NCBI RefSeq assembly: GCF_900128995.1
Contig: NZ_FQUE01000001.1
Coordinates: 992,001-1,056,000 of the forward strand
Direction: 5' to 3'
DNA length: 64,000 nt
DNA from: Loktanella atrilutea
GTDB taxonomy: Bacteria > Pseudomonadota > Alphaproteobacteria > Rhodobacterales > Rhodobacteraceae
A program made the position numbers and the translations under genes. The notes beneath the pieces are model-generated. The model worked only from the letters and a program-made list of their open reading frames with translations. It was not told the DNA's origin and did no database searches. Positions 43,138-52,400 of this stretch are shown piece by piece (positions within the stretch are counted from its first letter, which is position 1; the number at the start of each line of letters is the position of its first letter).

Positions 43138-44618
43138 TGCGCCTTGCCCTGCTTCTGGCGCTGACGACGGGCCCGGCCGCGGCACAGGTCAGCTTTACCG
43201 ACCGGTCCGCAGCGCTGGGCGATCATCAGTATGCCGGCGGGTGGGAGCATTTCGTCGGCGGCGGTGTCGCCGTCATGGATTGCAACGATGACGCACGGCC
43301 AGACATTTTCGCCGCCGGTGGCACGACGCCCGCCGCCCTTTGGATCAACCGTGGCGACTTCCGCTTCGACCCGGCCCCCCTGCCCGACCTGAGTGAGACG
43401 ACGGGGGCCTACCCCATCGACATCGACGGCGACGGGCTGCTGGATCTCTACGTCATGCGCGTCGGTCCCGACGTGGCATTGCAGGGCGGGCCCGACTGCA
43501 GCTTCACCGATGCAACGGCGGACTGGGGCATCCCGCAAACGGACCAGTGGACCACCGCCTTCACCGCCTGGTGGGAGCCTGACAGCGACCGCCCGGTCAT
43601 GGCAGTGGGCCACTACGTCGACCGCAGCAACCCAGACGGCCCCTTCTTTGCATGCGACACCAACACGATACTGCGGCCCGCCGCCACTGGCTATGCGGCA
43701 GAAATCCTGGAACCGGGCTTCTGCCCCCTGTCGATGCTCGCAGCGACCGACGCCCGTGGCCGCATGACCCTGCGCCTGTCCAACGACCGGCAATACTACG
43801 TCCGCGGCGGGTACGAGCAGATGTGGGACATCGCCGACCGCCGCTTCCTCACCGAGGCCGACGGCTGGGGCAAGGTTTCGCTCTGGGGCATGGGCATCGC
43901 CAGTGCCGACGTCACGGGGGACGGGCGTGACGACGTGATGCTGACATCGATGGGCGACCAGCTGCTGCAGCTGGCGCAGCCCGACGGTACCTACGCCCCC
44001 GCCCCCTACGGCATCGGCACCTATGCGCAGCGGCCCTATCAGGGCGACGACGGCCGCCCCTCGACCGGCTGGCATTCGGAATTCGGCGACGTCGACAACG
44101 ACGGCCGTCTCGATCTGTTCATCGCCAAGGGTAACGTCGACCAGATGCCGACCAACGCCATGGCCGACCCCAACAACCTGCTGATGCAACGCACTGACGG
44201 CACGTTTCAGGAGGTCGCCCCCGCCGCCGGTCTGGCCGATCCGCACCGGGCACGGGGTGCGGCGCTGGCGGATTTCGACGGCGACGGCCGCCTCGACCTC
44301 GTGGTGGTGAACCGCCGCGCGCCCATGCTGCTCTACCGCAACGAAACGCCCGCCACCGGCCACTGGCTCGGCTTGTCGCTGACACAACCCGACGGCAACA
44401 CGCAGGCGGTCGGCGCCCGCGTCACCGTCACCACGCCCGATCTGACCCAGACCCGAGAGGTGCGCATCGGCGGCGGCCATGCCGGCGGTCAGGCCCTGCC
44501 GTTGCACATCGGCCTCGGGCCTGCCACCGCCGCGGATGTCACCGTCACTTGGCCTGACGGCACGACCACCACGCAGACCCTGCAGGCTGACACAGTGACA
44601 CGGCTTTCAAACGACTAA
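43134..44618 (+). CDS. CRTAC1-type FG-GAP/ASPIC-UnbV secreted protein
   Basis: A 494-residue secreted protein. It has a signal peptide (MMRLALLLALTTGPAAAQ) and a beta-propeller with calcium-loop FG-GAP repeats: DCNDDARPDIF, DIDGDGLLDLY, DVTGDGRDDVML, DVDNDGRLDLFI and DFDGDGRLDLVVV at about residues 47, 97, 260, 320 and 380. A C-terminal ASPIC/UnbV domain contains VGARVTVT and VTWPDGTTTT. Its ATG overlaps the ROK repressor stop (ATGATG), so it is coupled to it. It converges with a di-heme peroxidase gene. Function unknown; surface or periplasmic adhesion-like role by fold. Confidence 0.85.
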   Translation: MMRLALLLALTTGPAAAQVSFTDRSAALGDHQYAGGWEHFVGGGVAVMDCNDDARPDIFAAGGTTPAALWINRGDFRFDPAPLPDLSETTGAYPIDIDGDGLLDLYVMRVGPDVALQGGPDCSFTDATADWGIPQTDQWTTAFTAWWEPDSDRPVMAVGHYVDRSNPDGPFFACDTNTILRPAATGYAAEILEPGFCPLSMLAATDARGRMTLRLSNDRQYYVRGGYEQMWDIADRRFLTEADGWGKVSLWGMGIASADVTGDGRDDVMLTSMGDQLLQLAQPDGTYAPAPYGIGTYAQRPYQGDDGRPSTGWHSEFGDVDNDGRLDLFIAKGNVDQMPTNAMADPNNLLMQRTDGTFQEVAPAAGLADPHRARGAALADFDGDGRLDLVVVNRRAPMLLYRNETPATGHWLGLSLTQPDGNTQAVGARVTVTTPDLTQTREVRIGGGHAGGQALPLHIGLGPATAADVTVTWPDGTTTTQTLQADTVTRLSND

Positions 44619-44627
44619 GTGCGACCC

Positions 44628-44680
44628 CCTCGCTTTTTTCCAAATACTCCCGCCGGAGGCGCCTTGCCGCCTGCGGCAAG
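44628..44680 (+). repeat. Intergenic repeat copy G (AAATACTCC variant)
   Basis: Positions 44628-44660 are identical to 16756-16788. A GCCTTGCCGCCTGCGGCAAGGC hairpin region follows. It starts ten bases after the CRTAC1 stop and leads into two palindromes. Confidence 0.75.
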
Positions 44681-44686
44681 GCTGTG

Positions 44687-44707
44687 CGAATTTTCGCCGA
44701 AAATTCG
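44687..44707. repeat. Palindrome, CGAATTTTCG type, copy 1
   Basis: Perfect 21-bp palindrome: CGAATTTTCG, a central C, then CGAAAATTCG. An identical copy is at 44751. Both lie between the convergent CRTAC1 and di-heme peroxidase genes. Confidence 0.7.
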
Positions 44708-44750
44708 GCGCCCCCCGCAGGCCGACGTCAGGTCGCAGCAGGCCATCTTT

Positions 44751-44771
44751 CGAATTTTCGCCGAAAATTCG
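44751..44771. repeat. Palindrome, CGAATTTTCG type, copy 2
   Basis: Identical to 44687-44707, 64 bp away in the same intergenic gap and seven bases before the peroxidase stop. As RNA the two could terminate transcripts from either side or pair with each other. Confidence 0.7.
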
Positions 44772-44777
44772 GGGCTG

Positions 44778-46115
44778 TCAGGGCACGGGCAACCCGCTGG
44801 GAACCGCTGTCGGCACGCCCATCCGCCCCTTGATCGCGGTGGGATCGGTCAGGCTATCGAGAAAGGCCACAAGCGCCGTCACATCCTCGTCCGACAGGGC
44901 AACCGGCGGCGTCGTCACCGCGGCGGCGATCGCCGCCACCTCGGCCGGGTCCGACATGATCGCGTCGTCGCGGACATCGAGGCGGGGCAGCACGGCCTGC
45001 GCGATGTCATAGCGCGACAGGGCCGCGACCGGATCGGCATGATCCGCCACGAAGCCCGCCAGCGTCGCGTGACTGCCCGCATGGCCGTAGGGGCCCGTCA
45101 AGGCCACGTTGCGCAAGGATGGCGTGCGGAAGGCAAACAGGTCCTCCGGTTGCCCCGTGACCTCGAACCGCCCCTCGTCACGGTTGGAGGCTTCGAACCG
45201 CGCGCCCTTGCCCGGTCCGATCTGCGGCGCGCCCATCGCATGATAGCCCTGATCGGTCAGCAACGGGCCGCTGTGGCAAGTGCCGCAGCCGGCGCGGCCG
45301 TAAAACAGGTCCATCCCCGTCGCCGCGGGCTCCGGCAGTGTCGCCTCGCCCCGCAGCACCGCATCGAAGGGCGCGGTGTCGGACCGCCATTCCAGTTCCA
45401 TGAAGGCGGCGATGGCATTCGAGATGTCGGTGAACCCGATGTCGTCCGGTCCGGTCAGGTGCGGATAGACCGTCTGGAACATCCGCGCATAGACGGGAAT
45501 GGCCGCCACGCGGCGCGCGATCAGGTCCCATGCCCCGCCGGGTCCGGTCAGCAACCCCTGCCGCACGGCGCGCGCGACATCGCTTTCGGCGTAATGGCCC
45601 GCCATCTCGTCGGGACTGAGAACCGGGAACATGGTCTGCGCCGACAGCAGGGAGGCGAAGCCGGTCACCATCTCGTCCTCCAGCGGGGTGCGGATGCCGC
45701 CGGGGCGGTTCGGATCGACGCTGATCCGGCCGTCGTCGAAGAGGACCGTCAGGTCGCGCAGGCCGAGGTTGAACAGCGCGGGCGCGTTGCGCGGCACCCG
45801 CTCCTCCGGCAGGTTGGCGGGATCGGCGATCCGGTCCGGCCCGAGCCCCCGCCCGCCGTCGCCCAGCCCCAGCGACAGGCCGTCGCCGGTGCCGAATTTT
45901 GGGTGATGACAGGTGGCGCAGGCCACGTCTCGCCCGCCCGACAGGATGGGATCATAGAACAGAAGCTGGCCCAGCTTTGCCGCGTCCGGGTCCACCGGCA
46001 GGAAATCCGCGTTGGTAAGGGGCTCTGGCAGGACATGCCGCTGGACCGTGGTCTCTGCCGCGGCCTGCGTGCCGGCCAGGATCCCCAGAACCCCGATGAT
46101 CCGTTTCAGTGTCAC
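44778..46115 (-). CDS. Di-heme cytochrome c peroxidase/MauG-family protein
   Basis: About 445 residues, exported. The signal peptide is in VTLKRIIGVLGILAGTQAAAE. Two c-type heme sites are present: CATCHH near residue 68 and CGTCHSG near residue 275. Other hallmarks are LGQLLFYDPILSGGRDVACATCHHP, RNAPALFNLGLRDLTVLFDDGRIS and TPSLRNVALTGPYGHAGSHATL. The GTG start at 46115 follows GGAGGAG; a longer frame from 46250 lacks signal-peptide logic. It should reduce periplasmic H2O2 or oxidise a partner protein. Convergent with the CRTAC1 gene. Confidence 0.87.
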   Translation of the reverse strand: MTLKRIIGVLGILAGTQAAAETTVQRHVLPEPLTNADFLPVDPDAAKLGQLLFYDPILSGGRDVACATCHHPKFGTGDGLSLGLGDGGRGLGPDRIADPANLPEERVPRNAPALFNLGLRDLTVLFDDGRISVDPNRPGGIRTPLEDEMVTGFASLLSAQTMFPVLSPDEMAGHYAESDVARAVRQGLLTGPGGAWDLIARRVAAIPVYARMFQTVYPHLTGPDDIGFTDISNAIAAFMELEWRSDTAPFDAVLRGEATLPEPAATGMDLFYGRAGCGTCHSGPLLTDQGYHAMGAPQIGPGKGARFEASNRDEGRFEVTGQPEDLFAFRTPSLRNVALTGPYGHAGSHATLAGFVADHADPVAALSRYDIAQAVLPRLDVRDDAIMSDPAEVAAIAAAVTTPPVALSDEDVTALVAFLDSLTDPTAIKGRMGVPTAVPSGLPVP

Positions 46116-46306
46116 GCCGGTCTCCTCCTCCCGTCGATGCCGTGCAGGTCTGCCGACCTGCCGTGTTCCGCGCAGAATGGCCGAAGCGGGGAGGCGTCGC
46201 AATGTCGTTCCATGACCGGCCTTCATACCGGTGAAGGACCATGCAACCATCCCTGCGGTCCGGGGGCTGCGGGCGCCCTTTCAGAGTTGTGAAGGCATGT
46301 TGAAGG

Positions 46307-46334
46307 TTTGACGAAAGCACCGTCGCGGTATAGA
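46307..46334 (+). promoter_or_regulatory. Promoter of imuA
   Basis: TTTGAC (46307-46312) and TATAGA (46329-46334) are separated by 16 bp and fit a sigma-70 promoter. The -10 overlaps the LexA box, the usual geometry for an SOS gene. The transcript leader would be about 30 nt. Confidence 0.55.
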
Positions 46335-46347
46335 ACAAATCAGGAAC
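46333..46347. promoter_or_regulatory. LexA (SOS) box, GAAC-N7-GAAC
   Basis: GAAC AAATCAG GAAC, which on the other strand is GTTC-N7-GTTC, the established alphaproteobacterial LexA operator. It lies 22 bp before the imuA start codon and overlaps the -10 element, so LexA would repress the imuA-imuB-dnaE2 cassette until DNA damage. Confidence 0.85.
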
Positions 46348-46368
46348 AAATGGAATCGGACACGCCCC

Positions 46369-47112
46369 GTGAACACGCCACTCAGCACCGCCGGAACCCT
46401 GTTTTACGACCATGCCGCCTCGCGCCGGACCGGGCGGGACGCGGATCTTGCCCCGCTCTGCGTGGCGGAACCGACCCTTTCGGAATATTTCACGGACAAT
46501 GCTGCCGACGGCGCCGTGACGGCCTTCGCCTGCACCCAGCTGAAGCAGATCGCGGCCTCGGGCAAGCCGATCCTGTGGGTGCAGGACCGCGTGACGCAGC
46601 GCGAATCGGGCAAGCCCTTTCCTGCCGGCCTGCCCGCCGGGCTGCGACTGATCCTCGTGACCGTGAACCGGGCCGTCGACCTGTTATGGAGCATGGAGGA
46701 AGGCCTGCATTGCGATGCCCTCGGCGCGGTTCTGGGCGAACTCTGGGGCGATCCCCCCGCCCTCGACTTCACCGCGACCAAGCGTCTGGCCCTGCGGGCA
46801 GAGGCGCGGGCGATTCCCGCCCTGCTGATCCGGCGCGGGGGCCATCCGAACCTCAGCGCGGCGCGGCAGCGGTGGCGCATCACGTCCCTGCCCGCCCGTC
46901 TGGACCCCGATGACAACCGCGCGCCGGGCACACCGCTCTGGCAGGCGGACCTGTTCCGGGCCCGCGGGCGCCCGCCGGGACAATGGGTTGCGGGTCCGGG
47001 CAAGACCGGTGTCCTGCTGTCGCACGCTGTCCATATGAACGATGCCGGGGGTGGTGGCCTCTCCGATGGAACCCGCCACACCCCCGGCCCGACGATCCGT
47101 GCCGCCGGCTGA
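46369..47112 (+). CDS. imuA: ImuA, RecA-like component of the SOS mutasome
   Basis: A 247-residue ImuA-family protein related to the RecA core. The N-terminal ASRRTGRDADLAPLCVAEPTLSEYFTDNAADGAVTAFACTQL leads into ILWVQDRVTQRESGKPF, and LILVTVNRAVDLLWSMEEGLHCDALGAVLGELWG resembles RecA strands. The C-terminal RWRITSLPARLDPDDNRAPGTPLWQADLFRARGRPPGQW is the family ending. ImuA works with ImuB and DnaE2 in damage-induced translesion synthesis. It starts with GTG, directly under a LexA box, and is 44 bp upstream of imuB. Confidence 0.85.
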   Translation: MNTPLSTAGTLFYDHAASRRTGRDADLAPLCVAEPTLSEYFTDNAADGAVTAFACTQLKQIAASGKPILWVQDRVTQRESGKPFPAGLPAGLRLILVTVNRAVDLLWSMEEGLHCDALGAVLGELWGDPPALDFTATKRLALRAEARAIPALLIRRGGHPNLSAARQRWRITSLPARLDPDDNRAPGTPLWQADLFRARGRPPGQWVAGPGKTGVLLSHAVHMNDAGGGGLSDGTRHTPGPTIRAAG

Positions 47113-47156
47113 CCGTCGCATAGGCGGCCGCCCCTTCCCTTCGAAGTCTGCTTACA

Positions 47157-49109
47157 ATGACCCAAGACCGTTCCGCCCGGATTCTGCCCTTTCCCCTGTC
47201 CCGCGCGCGCCGCGCCGGCGGGGTGCAGGATCATGCGCCCCGTGTGGCACAGGCGGGCCTGCACCCCGTGGGACCGACCCGCCTGTCCGCGGCGCTCGAT
47301 ATCCTGCAACTGGCCGAAGTCGCGACCGGACCCCGGAACGCGGGCCTTTCAGGGTCCGGTCACTTGCACCGCGCCCGGCCGGGCGACGCGGGGCCGTCAT
47401 GCCCCGGGGGACAAGGACCGATGCAGCCAACATCGGTCATGCCCGCGTTGCAGATGCCTGTCCCGGCGCTGCGCGCCGGTCGCCCCGCGCCGCCCCGCCA
47501 GCCTGCGGCGCGACGCGCCTCCTGCGACGGTCCGGACCGGGACACCGGGTCCGGACCGGGACCGGATCGCAGGGCCCTCTCGCGCCGCATCGTCAGCCTG
47601 CAGCTGACGGATTTCGCCATGGCCCGCTGGCTGCGCTGGGGCCATGCGCGCCACGACGCGCCCCCCGACAACCTGCCCGTGATCCTCGCCAGCGAAGGGC
47701 CGCATGGCCCCGTGGTGACCGCCGTGAACCGGGCCGCTGCACTGGCGGGGCTGCAAACCGGCGCACGGGTGGTCGACATGCGTGCCCTGTGTCCGACCGT
47801 GCGCGTGGTGCGTGCCGACCCCGACGGCGACCGCGCGGCACTGGACAAGCTGATGCTCTGGGCCCGGCGCTGGTGCCCCTGGACCGCCGTGGACGGGGCC
47901 GACGGGATCGTGATGGACACGACCGGATCGGACCACCTCTGGGGGGGCGAGGATGCTCTCCTGCGAGAGATCGAGGGGACGCTGGGCGCGCTGGGGTTCT
48001 CCAGCCGCCTCGCGATGGCGCCGACCCACGGCGCGGCCTGGGCGCTGGCCCGGTTCGGCCCGGTGCGCAGCATCGCGACACCCGACACGCTGGCGCAGAT
48101 GACGGCCCCCCTGCCCGCGCGGGCCCTGCGGCTGGAGTCGGATACCGTCCTGCTGCTGCAAAGGCTGGGCCTGAAATCCGTGGGCGACATCGCCGCCGTG
48201 CCCCGCCTCAGCCTGACCCGGCGCTTTGCCCGGGCAGCGCTTGTGCAGAACCCGCTGGCCCGGCTGGACCAACTGCAGGGCCGTCTGGCCGAACCGGTCA
48301 GTGCCGGTCAGGAACCGCACCGCTTTGCGGTACAGGTGCGCCTGCCGGAGCCTGTTCAGGATCCCACCCCCTATCTGCCCGATCTCTGCGCCACCCTCTG
48401 CGCGGCGATGGCAGAGGCCGGCTGCGGCGCCCGGCGGCTGACCGTCACGATCTACCGCACGGACGCCGAGGTCAGCACAATCACCGCCGCCACCGCCCGC
48501 GCCAGTCGCGACCCCGCCCACATGCGCCGCCTGTTCGACGATCGCCTCGACCGGATCGATCCCGGATACGGGTTCGAGCTGATCACGCTTTCTGCGGATC
48601 TGACCGAGGATGTCACGGCGACCCAGACCGACCTGGAAGGCCGGGCCGACGATGGCGCGGCCCTGGCGCAGGTGGTGGACCGGCTGTCGGCGCGATTGGG
48701 GCCGCAGGCGGTGCGCACGCCGGCCCTGCACGAAAGCCACATCCCCGAACGCAGCCTGGCCTGGGCGCTGGCCCTGTCGCAGGCGCCCCGCGGCGCCGGA
48801 TCGCCGGTCTTCACCGACCGCCCCCTGCGCCTGTTCGACTCGCCGGAAGAGATCAACGTCCTCTATGCCGTCCCCGAAGGTCCGCCGGTCCAGTTCCGCT
48901 GGCGCCGGGTGCCGCATCGCATCGTCCGTTTCGTCGGACCGGAACGCATCGCGCCGGAATGGTGGAACGACCGGCCCGGCACCCGCCTGCGCGACTACTA
49001 CCGGATCGAGGATGACAGCTGCCGCAGGCTGTGGATCTACCGCGACGGCATCTACGGCGACGACCGGCCGGAGCCGCCGCGCTGGTTCGTGCACGGCCTG
49101 TTCGGCTGA
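47157..49109 (+). CDS. imuB: ImuB, Y-family polymerase-like mutasome protein
   Basis: A 650-residue Y-family-like protein that lacks polymerase activity and bridges DnaE2 and the sliding clamp. Homology starts near residue 144 (RRIVSLQLTDFAMARWL): motif I has no catalytic Asp, consistent with ImuB. Further family parts are VDGADGIVMDTTGSDHLWGGEDALL near residue 245, LGLKSVGDIAAVPRLSLTRRF near residue 340 and IPERSLAWALALS near residue 530, with RRVPHRIVRFVGPERIAPEWW...YYRIEDDSCRRLWIYRDG at the end. The first 143 residues are Pro/Arg/Ala-rich and may not be translated; the true start may be downstream (for example Met at residue 88). Confidence 0.82.
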   Translation: MTQDRSARILPFPLSRARRAGGVQDHAPRVAQAGLHPVGPTRLSAALDILQLAEVATGPRNAGLSGSGHLHRARPGDAGPSCPGGQGPMQPTSVMPALQMPVPALRAGRPAPPRQPAARRASCDGPDRDTGSGPGPDRRALSRRIVSLQLTDFAMARWLRWGHARHDAPPDNLPVILASEGPHGPVVTAVNRAAALAGLQTGARVVDMRALCPTVRVVRADPDGDRAALDKLMLWARRWCPWTAVDGADGIVMDTTGSDHLWGGEDALLREIEGTLGALGFSSRLAMAPTHGAAWALARFGPVRSIATPDTLAQMTAPLPARALRLESDTVLLLQRLGLKSVGDIAAVPRLSLTRRFARAALVQNPLARLDQLQGRLAEPVSAGQEPHRFAVQVRLPEPVQDPTPYLPDLCATLCAAMAEAGCGARRLTVTIYRTDAEVSTITAATARASRDPAHMRRLFDDRLDRIDPGYGFELITLSADLTEDVTATQTDLEGRADDGAALAQVVDRLSARLGPQAVRTPALHESHIPERSLAWALALSQAPRGAGSPVFTDRPLRLFDSPEEINVLYAVPEGPPVQFRWRRVPHRIVRFVGPERIAPEWWNDRPGTRLRDYYRIEDDSCRRLWIYRDGIYGDDRPEPPRWFVHGLFG

Positions 49110-49130
49110 TGTGCCCGTTGGCCCCTGTCG

Positions 49131-49195
49131 CTGGGGGGGCCAGCCCCCCCGGGCCAAAGGCCCTCCCCCCCGAGGTATTTTCGACGAGAAGAAGC
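49131..49195 (-). repeat. Intergenic repeat copy D (inverted)
   Basis: Reverse-orientation copy: the minus strand reads CTTCTTCTCGTCGAAAATACCTCGGGGGGG, followed by a hairpin of GGGCCTTTGGCCC type and a GGGGGGGCTGGCCCCCC-like end. It lies just after imuB and faces copy E. Confidence 0.8.
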
Positions 49196-49327
49196 AAGGG
49201 TTTCTTAACTACCTTCGTGCATATTGATTTGGCGGTACAGGCGGAGGCGCCGATGACCGCACGAGGAGAAGGCGTTCCGTGGACCCGCAAGGTCGCGGAA
49301 CGCTGGACCCACCTCGGGCAATTTGGG

Positions 49328-49386
49328 CTTCTTCTCGTCCCAAATACCTCGGGGGGGCCGCCTCTGGCGGCGGGGGCAGAGCCCCC
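49328..49386 (+). repeat. Intergenic repeat copy E
   Basis: CTTCTTCTCGTCCCAAATAC, then CTCGGGGGGG, a CCGCCTCTGGCGG hairpin and GGGGGCAGAGCCCCC. With copy D it forms an inverted pair about 130 bp apart. The DNA between them has an 8-bp inverted repeat (GCGTTCCG/CGGAACGC at about 49271-49303) but no gene. It ends about 20 bp before the dnaE2 start. Confidence 0.8.
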
Positions 49387-49406
49387 ATGCGACCCCGATG
49401 CGGGGG

Positions 49407-52400
49407 ATGCCCCCGATGCCTGAGAACGATCACGTCCATCCCCGGCACACCCTGCCGGAGGATGGGGTCTATGCGAAGAACCCCAAGGCGACTTACGTCG
49501 AACTCGGCCTCTTCACCTGTTTTTCGTTCCTGCGGGGGGCTTCTGACGCCGCCGACCTGGCGGGCGAGGCTTGGGCGCTGGGGTATGACGCCATCGGGGT
49601 CGCCGACCTGAACACGCTGGCCGGCGTCGTGCGCATCCATGCGGAAGCGCGCAAGACCGGCATGCGCCCGGTGATCGGGGCCCGGATCGCGCTGGTGGGG
49701 GGAGAGACCTTTCTGGCCTATCCGCGCAACCGGGCGGGTTATGGCAATCTGAGCGCGCTGATCTCGAAGGGGCGCATGCACGATCCCGACGGGGCCTGGC
49801 AGGCCAAGGGCGTCTGTGACCTGACGCTGGCGGATCTGGCCGCACAGAGCGACGGGGTGCAGCTGATTGCCGTACCCCCGCGTGATTTGCGCGGTTTCTC
49901 CCGGACCCTGCCGCGGCTGGTGCGGGCCCTGCCGACGTTGCGCCATCTGGCCGCCAGCTACCTCTACCGTGGCGACGACCGGGCGCGGATCACGCGGCTG
50001 GACCGGATGGCCGGGCAGAACGGGCTGCGCCTGCTGGCGACCAACGATGTCCTCTACCACGTCCCGGCCCGACGGCCCCTGCAGGACGTGATGACCTGCA
50101 TCCGGGAAAAGACGACCCTCGCCCGCGCGGGCTATCTGCTGGAGGCGAATGCCGAGCGACATCTGAAGTCCCCGGCCGAGATGCAGCGGCTCTTTGCCGA
50201 ATGGCCGCATGCGATCGCGGCGACCCGGGCGGTGGCCGATGCCTGCCTCTTCGACCTGCGGGAGCTGTCCTACGAATACCCATCGGAGGTGATCCCGAAG
50301 GACAGCACGCCGCAGGCGCATCTGGAAAAACTGACCTGGGAGGGGGCGGCCACCCGCTATCCCGAAGGGATAGCGCCGGAGACGCGGGCGACCCTGGGTC
50401 GCGAACTGGCGATGATCGCCAAGCTCGACATCGCGCAGTATTTCCTGACGATCCACGATATCGTCCTCTTCGCCCGGTCGCGCGGCATCCTGTGCCAGGG
50501 CCGCGGCTCGGCGGCCAATTCCGCCGTCTGCTACGTCCTTGGCATCACCGCCGTCGACCCCGCCCAGCACGCCCTGCTGTTCGAACGCTTCATCAGCGAG
50601 GAACGGAAAGAGCCGCCCGACATCGACGTCGATTTCGAACACGAGCGGCGCGAGGAGGTGATCCAGCACATCTACAAGAAGTACGGCCGCGACCGGGCGG
50701 GGTTGTGTGCCACCGTCATCCACTATCGCCCGCGGTCGGCGATCCGCGAGGTCGGCAAGGTCATGGGCCTGTCGGAGGATGTGACGGCGGCGCTGGCCAA
50801 GACCGTCTGGGGCAGCTGGGGCACCGACATCGGCGAGAGCCACGCGAAGGAGGCCGGCGTCGACCTGTCCGACCCCCTGTTGCGCAAGACCCTGATCGTG
50901 GCCCGCCAATTGATCGGCATGCCGCGGCATCTGGGCCAGCACGTCGGCGGCTTCATCCTGACTGAACGGGCGCTGACCCGCACCGTGCCGATCGGCAACG
51001 GGGCGATGCCGGACCGGACCTTCATCGAGTGGGACAAGGACGACATCGACACGCTGGGCATCCTGAAGGTCGACATCCTTGCGCTGGGGATGCTGACCTG
51101 TATCCGCAAGTGTTTCGACCTGATACGGGCACATTACGGCCACGACTGGACGCTGGCATCCGTCCCGCAGGAGGATCCGCGCGTCTACAACATGCTGTGC
51201 AAGGGCGACAGCATCGGCGTCTTCCAGGTCGAATCCCGGGCCCAGATCAACATGCTGCCGCGGCTGCGGCCGCGCACCTTCTACGATCTGGTGATCGAGG
51301 TCGCCATCGTCCGCCCCGGCCCGATCCAGGGCGACATGGTGCATCCCTACCTGCGCCGCCGGTCGGGGGAGGAGCCGGTCAGCTACCCCAGCCCCGGCGA
51401 ACCCCACGACCCGGAGGAGTTGAAGAAGATCCTCGGTCGGACGCTGGGTGTGCCGATCTTTCAGGAACAGGCGATGAAGATCGCCATCGACGCGGCGCAG
51501 TTTTCCGGTGCCGAGGCGAACGAGCTGCGCAAGGCGATGGCGACCTTCCGGTCGCGCGGCACGATCGAGCTGTTGCAGGAAAAGATGGTCGGCCGGATGG
51601 TCAAGCGCGGCTATGACGCGGATTTCGCCAGCAGATGCTTCAACCAGATCAAGGGGTTCGGCGACTACGGCTTTCCTGAAAGCCATGCGGCGAGCTTTGC
51701 GCAACTGGTCTATGTGTCAAGCTGGCTGAAGTGCCATTACCCGGCGGCCTTCTGTGCCGCCCTGCTGAATTCCCAGCCCATGGGATTCTATGCCCCCGCG
51801 CAGCTGGTCCGGGACGCGCAGAACCATGACGTGACGGTGCAGCCGGTAGACGTGAACTTTTCGGACTGGGACACCACGCTGGAACCCTACCGCAACGGCT
51901 TTGCCGTGCGGCTGGGGATGCGGCAGATCGGGGGGCTGCGTGCCGATGCCGCCGCGCGGATCATGGACGCCCGAGATGCACCCTACGACGACCTCGTGGC
52001 GCTCAAGACCCGCGCCCGCCTGACCGCCCCCGTCGTGCGCCGTCTGGCCGAGGCGGATGCCGTGCGGTCCATGTGGATCGACCGCCGTCAGGCCCTGTGG
52101 GAGGCGAAGGCCCTGCGCGACGCCCCTGACCTGCCGCTGTTTCGCGACCAGTCCGACGAGGGGGCAGAGGTGCCGGTGCCCCTGCCCGTCATGCCGGTCT
52201 GCGAGCAGGTGGTGGCCGACTACCAGACCCTACGCCTATCGCTGAAGGCGCATCCGATGTCCTTTTTGCGCCGCAGCCTGACGCGGCAGGGCTATGCCAG
52301 CACCGCCGACCTGAATGGCTACAGCAAGGGGCGCAAGATCAGGCTGGCGGGGCTGGTGCTGATCCGGCAGCGCCCCGGCAGCGCCAAGGGCGTCTGCTTC

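Noticed and set aside
46369-47112. Calling the 46369 gene RecA or SulA
   Set aside because: The RecA-like strands are weak, the length is too short for RecA, and the imuB-dnaE2 context with a LexA box identifies ImuA.
49254-49424. Short frame of about 56 residues between imuB and dnaE2
   Set aside because: Most of it is translated from repeat copy E, it has no recognisable ribosome site and no similarity that I can name.
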